This document shows positions 4,838 to 8,552 of a stretch of DNA of 8,552 nt, piece by piece. Made by a program: the position numbers and the translations under genes. The stretch is from Candidatus Odyssella thessalonicensis. GTDB lineage: Bacteria > Pseudomonadota > Alphaproteobacteria > Bin65. Each line of letters opens with the position of its first letter. Position 1 is the first letter of the stretch. The notes beneath the pieces are model-generated. The model saw nothing but the letters and a program-made list of their open reading frames with translations. It did no database searches and was not told the DNA's origin. Where the stretch lies: NCBI GenBank assembly GCA_005240015.1, contig SBBV01000167.1, forward strand, positions 1 through 8,552, written 5' to 3'.

Positions 4838-6085
4838 CTAAGCGCGGGCCACGGCGGGCTTCACCACCGGCTCGCTGATGCTGAAGGGCAGCGGCTTCGG
4901 CGTCTCGACGCGGGCGATGATCGGCACCAGGATCAGGAAGTGGAAGAAGTACCACGCCGTCGCGGCGCGGCTGATGTGCAGCCATGCGCCCTCGGGCGGG
5001 TTGGCGCCGCAGAAGCCCAGCACGATGCAGTCGACGACGAGGATCCAGAACGCGACACGATAGGCCGGTCGGTAGTTGGCGCTGCGCACCTTCGAGGAGT
5101 CGAGCCAGGGCAGGAAGAACAGCAACAGGATCGACCCGAACATCGCGATCACGCCGGCGAGCTTGGCGTTGATGAAGAGGATGTCGGGCGTGGCGCGCAG
5201 GATCGCGTAGAACGGCAGGAAGTACCATTCAGGGACGATGTGCGGCGGGGTCACCTGCGAATCGGCCGGGATGTAGTTGTCGGGGTGGCCCATGAAGTCG
5301 GGCGCGAAGAACACGAAGATCGACCAGATCAGCAGGAACACGCCGAGCCCGAACATGTCCTTCACCGTGTAGTACGGATGGAACGGGATGGTGTCCTTGG
5401 GGCTCTTGACGTCGATGCCGAGCGGATTGCCCGACTTCACCGTGTGCAGCGACCAGATGTGCACGACGACGACGCCGACGATGATGAACGGGAGCAGGTA
5501 GTGCAGGCTGTAGAAGCGGTTGAGCGTCGGCTGGTCGACCGTGAAGCCGCCCCAGAGCCAGGTCGTGATGTCCTCGCCCACCAGCGGGATCGCGGAGAAG
5601 AGATTGGTGATGACCTTGGCCGCCCAGAAACTCATCTGGCCCCACGGCAGCACGTAGCCCATGAACGCGGTGGCCATCATCAGCAGCAGGATGATGATGC
5701 CCATCCACCACACGATCTCGCGCGGCGCCTTGTAGGAGCCGTAGTAGAGGCCGCGGAAGACGTGGATGTAGACCGCGATGAAGAACATCGCGCCGCCGTT
5801 GGCGTGCATGCTGCGCAACAGCCAGCCGTGATTCACGTCGCGCCGGATGCGCTCGACGCTGTCGAAGGCGTAGTCGACATGCGGCGTGTAGTGCATCGCC
5901 AGCACGATGCCGCTCACGATCATGATCACCAGCGTGATCCCGGCGAGCGAGCCGAAATTCCAGAAATAGTTGAGGTTCTTCGGCGTCGGGTATTCGTTGA
6001 AGTGCTGGACGAAGCTGAAGATGGGCAGACGCTGCTCGACCCAGCGCATCCATCGGGGCTGGGGGGTTGTCGGCATCGCGGACAT
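4838..6085 (-). CDS. petB: ubiquinol-cytochrome c reductase, cytochrome b subunit
   Basis: Cytochrome b is the membrane core of the bc1 complex and holds both quinone sites and two b haems. The 415-residue protein has the expected eight hydrophobic helices. Haem ligands are His94 and His108 ([24 protein letters not shown]) and His195 and His209 ([16 protein letters not shown]), spaced 14 within each helix and 101 between helices. The Qo-site PEWY motif is at 285-288. ATG 6085 has GGAGA nine bases upstream; a second in-frame Met at codon 4 is possible. It lies 37 bases after petA and 27 before petC, a tight operon. No key residue is missing. Confidence 0.98.
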   Translation of the reverse strand: MSAMPTTPQPRWMRWVEQRLPIFSFVQHFNEYPTPKNLNYFWNFGSLAGITLVIMIVSGIVLAMHYTPHVDYAFDSVERIRRDVNHGWLLRSMHANGGAMFFIAVYIHVFRGLYYGSYKAPREIVWWMGIIILLLMMATAFMGYVLPWGQMSFWAAKVITNLFSAIPLVGEDITTWLWGGFTVDQPTLNRFYSLHYLLPFIIVGVVVVHIWSLHTVKSGNPLGIDVKSPKDTIPFHPYYTVKDMFGLGVFLLIWSIFVFFAPDFMGHPDNYIPADSQVTPPHIVPEWYFLPFYAILRATPDILFINAKLAGVIAMFGSILLLFFLPWLDSSKVRSANYRPAYRVAFWILVVDCIVLGFCGANPPEGAWLHISRAATAWYFFHFLILVPIIARVETPKPLPFSISEPVVKPAVARA

Positions 6086-6122
6086 GTGTCGCTGTCTCCG
6101 GGAACTTCGGGCCGGGGGAAAC

Positions 6123-6695
6123 TCAGGCCGCGGGCTTCTTCGGCTTCTCGCCGATCACGATCCGCGTGTCGGTGACGAAGCGGTAGTCCGGCACCGGCAG
6201 ATTCTTGGGCGCCGGTCCTTTGCGGATGCGGCCGGACGCGTCGTAGTGCGAGCCGTGGCAGGGGCAGAACCAGCCGCCGTAGTCGCCGCGCTTGTCGCCG
6301 GTGTTCTGGCCGAGCGGGATGCAGCCCAGATGCGTGCACACGCCGACCATCACCAGCCACTGCGCCTTGCCTTCCTGATGGCGCTCGGCGTCGGGCTGCG
6401 GATCGGGCATCGAGACCTTGTCGTCCTTGACCGCGCGGGCGATGGTCTCGGGCGTGCGGTGCTCGATGAACACGGGCGAGCCGCGCCATTTCACCGAGAC
6501 GCGCTGGCCGGCCTTGATCGGCGCGAGATCGACCTCGGTGGTGGAGGCGGCTTTGGTGTCGGCGGCGGGGGAGAGGCTGTCGATCAGCGGCCAGGCGAGG
6601 GCGCCCACGCCCACGACGGCCATGGCATTGCCGAGCAAGAGAATGAAATCGCGCCGCGTTTCGCCGCCATGACCATGCGCTTCGGCGTCCGCCAT
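6123..6695 (-). CDS. petA: ubiquinol-cytochrome c reductase, Rieske iron-sulfur subunit
   Basis: The Rieske subunit takes one electron from ubiquinol at the Qo site and passes it to cytochrome c1. The 190-residue protein has a Tat-like N-terminal anchor ([19 protein letters not shown], residues 13-31). The cluster motifs are CTHLGC (120-125) and CPCHGSHYD (144-152). Ligands are Cys120, His122, Cys144 and His147, with Cys125-Cys146 as the stabilising disulfide. ATG 6695 has only a weak GGGGA eight bases upstream. It is the first gene of petABC and is divergent from trmL across a 183-base spacer. A promoter must lie there; the only candidate I see on the minus strand is weak (AATAGT near 6782), so I do not list it. 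Confidence 0.98.
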   Translation of the reverse strand: MADAEAHGHGGETRRDFILLLGNAMAVVGVGALAWPLIDSLSPAADTKAASTTEVDLAPIKAGQRVSVKWRGSPVFIEHRTPETIARAVKDDKVSMPDPQPDAERHQEGKAQWLVMVGVCTHLGCIPLGQNTGDKRGDYGGWFCPCHGSHYDASGRIRKGPAPKNLPVPDYRFVTDTRIVIGEKPKKPAA

Positions 6696-6823
6696 TGTCC
6701 CGGTCCCCGTGATGTCGAAGGTGTTGTGGCCGATAGGAAAAGCCGCGGCGAAAATGACGGCCGCGGCACGCGCCGTACACTATTTCTCCGCCTCCGCACG
6801 GCTAATGCGACACCGTGCCGCAA

Positions 6824-6937
6824 GATCGGATGTCAGGGATCAGATTTCAGGAGTCAGATCGCGAGCGCAAGGCTGTCGATGACCGAAAAACCGATCTCCA
6901 GTAAATTCCAGGGCGGTCTCTCACCTGACATCCAATC
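6824..6937. repeat. three copies of a 14-base repeat around the trmL start
   Basis: Two adjacent direct copies, GATCGGATGTCAGG (6824-6837) and GATCAGATTTCAGG (6838-6851), match at 12 of 14 bases. A third, inverted copy at 6924-6937 matches the first at 13 of 14, and it lies inside the trmL coding region. A transcript could pair copy 1 with copy 3 over ten uninterrupted bases, enclosing the ribosome binding site and start codon of trmL. Alternatively the copies are operator sites in the shared petA/trmL spacer, or the remains of an inserted repeat. Confidence 0.6.
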
Positions 6938-7412
6938 CCTGTCCACTGATCTCCGCATCGCCCTGTTCGAGCCCGACATCCCGCCGAACACGGGCACGAT
7001 TCTGCGGCTTGCGGCGTGCCTCGGCGTCGGCGTCGATCTCATCGAGCCCTTGGGCTTCGCGCTCACCGACGAAAAATTCCGCCGCGCCGGCCTCGACTAT
7101 TGGGAGCAGGCCGCGTTCCAGCGACATGCCTCGTTCGCGGCGTTCAATGCGGCGCGCCGCGCGGGCGGACGCCGCCTCGTGCTGTTCTCGACCAAGGCGT
7201 CTACGGCCTACACCGCGTTCAGCTTCTCGGAATCCGACACGCTGATCTTCGGCCGCGAGAGTGCGGGCGCGTCCCCGGCCGTGCATGCGGCGGCGGACGC
7301 CGTCTTGCGCATTCCGCTCGCCGCCGGACGGCGCTCGCTCAACGTCGCCGTCGCCGCCGCCATGGCGCTCGGCGAGGCCTTGCGCCAGACCGGCGGATTC
7401 CCGAAAAGCTAG
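6879..7412 (+). CDS. trmL: tRNA (cytidine(34)-2'-O)-methyltransferase
   Basis: TrmL is a SPOUT-fold enzyme that methylates the wobble-base ribose in leucine tRNAs using S-adenosylmethionine. The 177-residue protein has the family landmarks: RIALFEPDIPPNTGTILRL (26-44), RRAGLDYW (68-75), FGRESAG (124-130) and the knot segment RSLNVAVAAAMALGEALR (152-169). About 25 residues precede the point where the E. coli protein begins. This extension overlaps the inverted 14-base repeat and looks unconserved. The ATG has AAGG six bases upstream, and no later ATG/GTG/TTG before the core fits. It is divergent from petA and followed 84 bases later by hemF, which may be cotranscribed. Confidence 0.95.
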   Translation: MTEKPISSKFQGGLSPDIQSLSTDLRIALFEPDIPPNTGTILRLAACLGVGVDLIEPLGFALTDEKFRRAGLDYWEQAAFQRHASFAAFNAARRAGGRRLVLFSTKASTAYTAFSFSESDTLIFGRESAGASPAVHAAADAVLRIPLAAGRRSLNVAVAAAMALGEALRQTGGFPKS

Positions 7413-7427
7413 ACGCGACGGGCGGCT

Positions 7428-7496
7428 GGGACCGCGCGGCTCCAGCCGCGCCCTTCGATTCGGCAGCAAAAGGCGCGCCTGGAGGCGCGCGGTCCC
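7428..7496. repeat. REP-like palindromic element between trmL and hemF
   Basis: Two 25-base arms, 7428-7452 and 7472-7496, are inverted copies differing at two positions, separated by 19 bases. Each arm is itself a small palindrome (GCGGCTCCAGCCGC; GCGCGCCTGGAGGCGCGC). The two changed positions compensate within each arm, keeping each hairpin paired. The right arm ends directly before the hemF ATG and contains the GGAGG (7481-7485) that is its only plausible Shine-Dalgarno sequence. A hairpin here could attenuate or hide translation of hemF. Nothing here encodes a transposase. Confidence 0.75.
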
Positions 7497-8375
7497 ATGC
7501 CATCCTCGCTCGACGAACAGAAAGATCGCGCGCAGCGCTGGTTCGAGGAGCTGCGCGACCGCATCTGCGCGGCGTTCGAGCGGATCGAGGACGAAGCGGG
7601 CACCGCGCCCTCGCCGCAGGTGGCGGGCCTCGCGGCCGGGCGCTTCGCGCGCACCGAGTGGAAGCGCGCGAACCCCGGCGGCGGCGAAGGGGGCGGCGGC
7701 ACGATGACGGTGATGAAGGGCCGCGTGTTCGAGAAGGTCGGGGTCAACGTCTCGACCGTTCATGGCGAATTCGCCGAGGCGTTCCGGAAGGAGATTCCCG
7801 GCGCCGATCGCGATCCGCGCTTCTGGGCGAGCGGTATCTCGCTGGTCGCGCACCTGCAGTCGCCGCGCGTGCCGGCCGTGCACATGAACACGCGCTTCAT
7901 CGTGACCAGCAAGGCCTGGTTCGGCGGCGGCAGCGACTTGACGCCGATGGTCCCGCACGCTGTGGACACGCGCGACTTCCACGCGGCGCTGAAGGCGGCG
8001 TGCGACCGCCACGACCCGGGCTACTACGCGCGCTTCAAGCAGTGGTGCGACGAATACTTCTTCCTGAAGCACCGCAACGAGCCGCGCGGCGTCGGCGGCA
8101 TCTTCTACGACTATCTCGACAGCGGCGATTGGGAGCGCGATTTCGCGTTCACGCGCGACGTCGGCAGCGCGTTCCTCGAGATCTATCCGCGGCTCGTGCG
8201 CCGGCGCATGGCCGAGCCGTGGAGCGCCGAAGAGCGCCAGCACCAGCTCCGCCGGCGCGGCCGCTACGTCGAGTTCAACCTCCTCTACGACCGCGGCACG
8301 CGCTTCGGCCTCATGACCGGCGGCAATGTCGAAGCCATCCTGATGTCGCTGCCGCCGCTGGCGACGTGGCCTTAG
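7497..8375 (+). CDS. hemF: oxygen-dependent coproporphyrinogen III oxidase
   Basis: HemF decarboxylates two propionates of coproporphyrinogen III to give protoporphyrinogen IX, using O2, in haem synthesis. The 292-residue protein is near the normal length of about 300. It has [20 protein letters not shown] (65-84), [10 protein letters not shown] (141-150), [18 protein letters not shown] (191-208) and [14 protein letters not shown] with FGLMTGG and ILMSLPP near the end. The protein stops at PPLATWP, without the roughly 20-25 extra residues of the E. coli enzyme; similar short ends occur in alphaproteobacteria as I recall. The ATG abuts the REP-like element; GGAGG lies 11 bases upstream, a long spacing. 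Its product feeds haem to cytochromes such as those of petBC. Confidence 0.96.
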   Translation: MPSSLDEQKDRAQRWFEELRDRICAAFERIEDEAGTAPSPQVAGLAAGRFARTEWKRANPGGGEGGGGTMTVMKGRVFEKVGVNVSTVHGEFAEAFRKEIPGADRDPRFWASGISLVAHLQSPRVPAVHMNTRFIVTSKAWFGGGSDLTPMVPHAVDTRDFHAALKAACDRHDPGYYARFKQWCDEYFFLKHRNEPRGVGGIFYDYLDSGDWERDFAFTRDVGSAFLEIYPRLVRRRMAEPWSAEERQHQLRRRGRYVEFNLLYDRGTRFGLMTGGNVEAILMSLPPLATWP

Positions 8376-8417
8376 CGGACCCGTCAACAGGAACTCACGA
8401 ATCGCCCCTCTTCTTCA

Positions 8418-8552
8418 CGCCCCCTTGAGGGGGCGGTCGGAGCCAAGCGCGCGCTTTGCGCGCGCTGCTCCGGGTGGGGGCCTCGGCGTTTCCTGCAAGT
8501 GAGGCGCTGGCCCCCTCAGTCCAGCGCGCGGAGGCGCGCTGGACAGCTCCCC
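8418..8552. repeat. composite palindromic intergenic repeat, cut by the window edge
   Basis: Several hairpins follow hemF. CGCCCCC-TTGA-GGGGGCG (8418-8435) is a strong stem 43 bases after the hemF stop and could terminate transcription. A longer stem spans 8439-8471 (GGAGC...AGCGCGCGC-TTT-GCGCGCGCT-GCTCC, with a two-base bulge). Another is TCCAGCGCGC-GGAG-GCGCGCTGGA (8520-8543). GGGGGCC (8476-8482) and GGCCCCC (8509-8515) are inverted, so the two halves look like head-to-head copies of one repeat. The right half continues past the window. No ORF is supported here. Confidence 0.7.

Noticed and set aside
3941..6175. 744-residue plus-strand ORF opposite petC and petB
   Set aside because: It is the antisense shadow of two certain genes. 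The product is a featureless mix of Asp/Glu/His/Val/Arg, typical of reverse-frame translation of high-GC DNA.
5970..6878. Upstream extension of the trmL reading frame through petA and into petB
   Set aside because: It is antisense to petA and the 5' end of petB; ATG 6879 with AAGG upstream and the start of homology give the real start region.
8340..8375. Truncation of HemF by the downstream repeat
   Set aside because: The end PPLATWP lacks the E. coli tail, but short ends seem usual for alphaproteobacterial HemF and the repeat starts 42 bases later. No remnant of a tail is found in the other frames.
6921..8387. 488-residue minus-strand ORF opposite trmL and hemF
   Set aside because: Both sense genes carry full family motifs; the antisense product is Arg/Ala/Glu/His-rich without any recognisable motif.

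Overview
The window is high-GC DNA, most likely from an alphaproteobacterium. The best evidence is the central block: a three-gene cytochrome bc1 operon (petA-petB-petC, minus strand) divergent from trmL and hemF (plus strand). All five proteins have the motifs of their families and read like alphaproteobacterial versions. An exact match to the alphaproteobacterial EcfG general-stress promoter (GGAAC-N16-CGTT) at 1652-1676 agrees with this. I cannot fix the order or genus; Rhizobiales or Rhodospirillales-like groups are plausible.

Layout. Positions 1-226 are less GC-rich and hold a possible short ORF and a weak promoter. At 227-970 is an orphan caspase/CHAT-like protein with one His and one Cys in the expected places and a long Asn-Gly tail. 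It is followed after 29 bases by a small exported four-cysteine protein (1000-1503). A second small exported protein (1706-2071) has its own EcfG-type promoter. Between 2068 and 2261 lies a convergent intergenic region full of inverted repeats. From 3872 down to 2262 on the minus strand runs a cassette of four short, very basic proteins: a 50-aa protein, two tandem paralogues (166 and 176 aa) and a DUF3175 protein. A one-mismatch EcfG-like promoter precedes the cassette. A strong intrinsic terminator (3973-3999) separates it from petABC (6695 to 4025).

The 183-base divergent spacer between petA and trmL carries three copies of a 14-base repeat, one of them inside the trmL reading frame. trmL (tRNA wobble 2'-O-methyltransferase) is followed by a palindromic REP-like element that runs up to the hemF start codon and supplies its likely Shine-Dalgarno sequence. 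hemF (oxygen-dependent coproporphyrinogen oxidase, haem synthesis) ends just before a composite palindromic repeat cut by the right edge.

The core genes link naturally: hemF supplies haem precursor and petB/petC are haem proteins of the respiratory chain. The accessory left half (caspase-like gene, exported proteins, basic-protein cassette) contains what may be undescribed. My main hypothesis is that part of it is a general-stress-response (EcfG) regulon. No tRNA, rRNA, CRISPR array, transposase or phage gene was seen.
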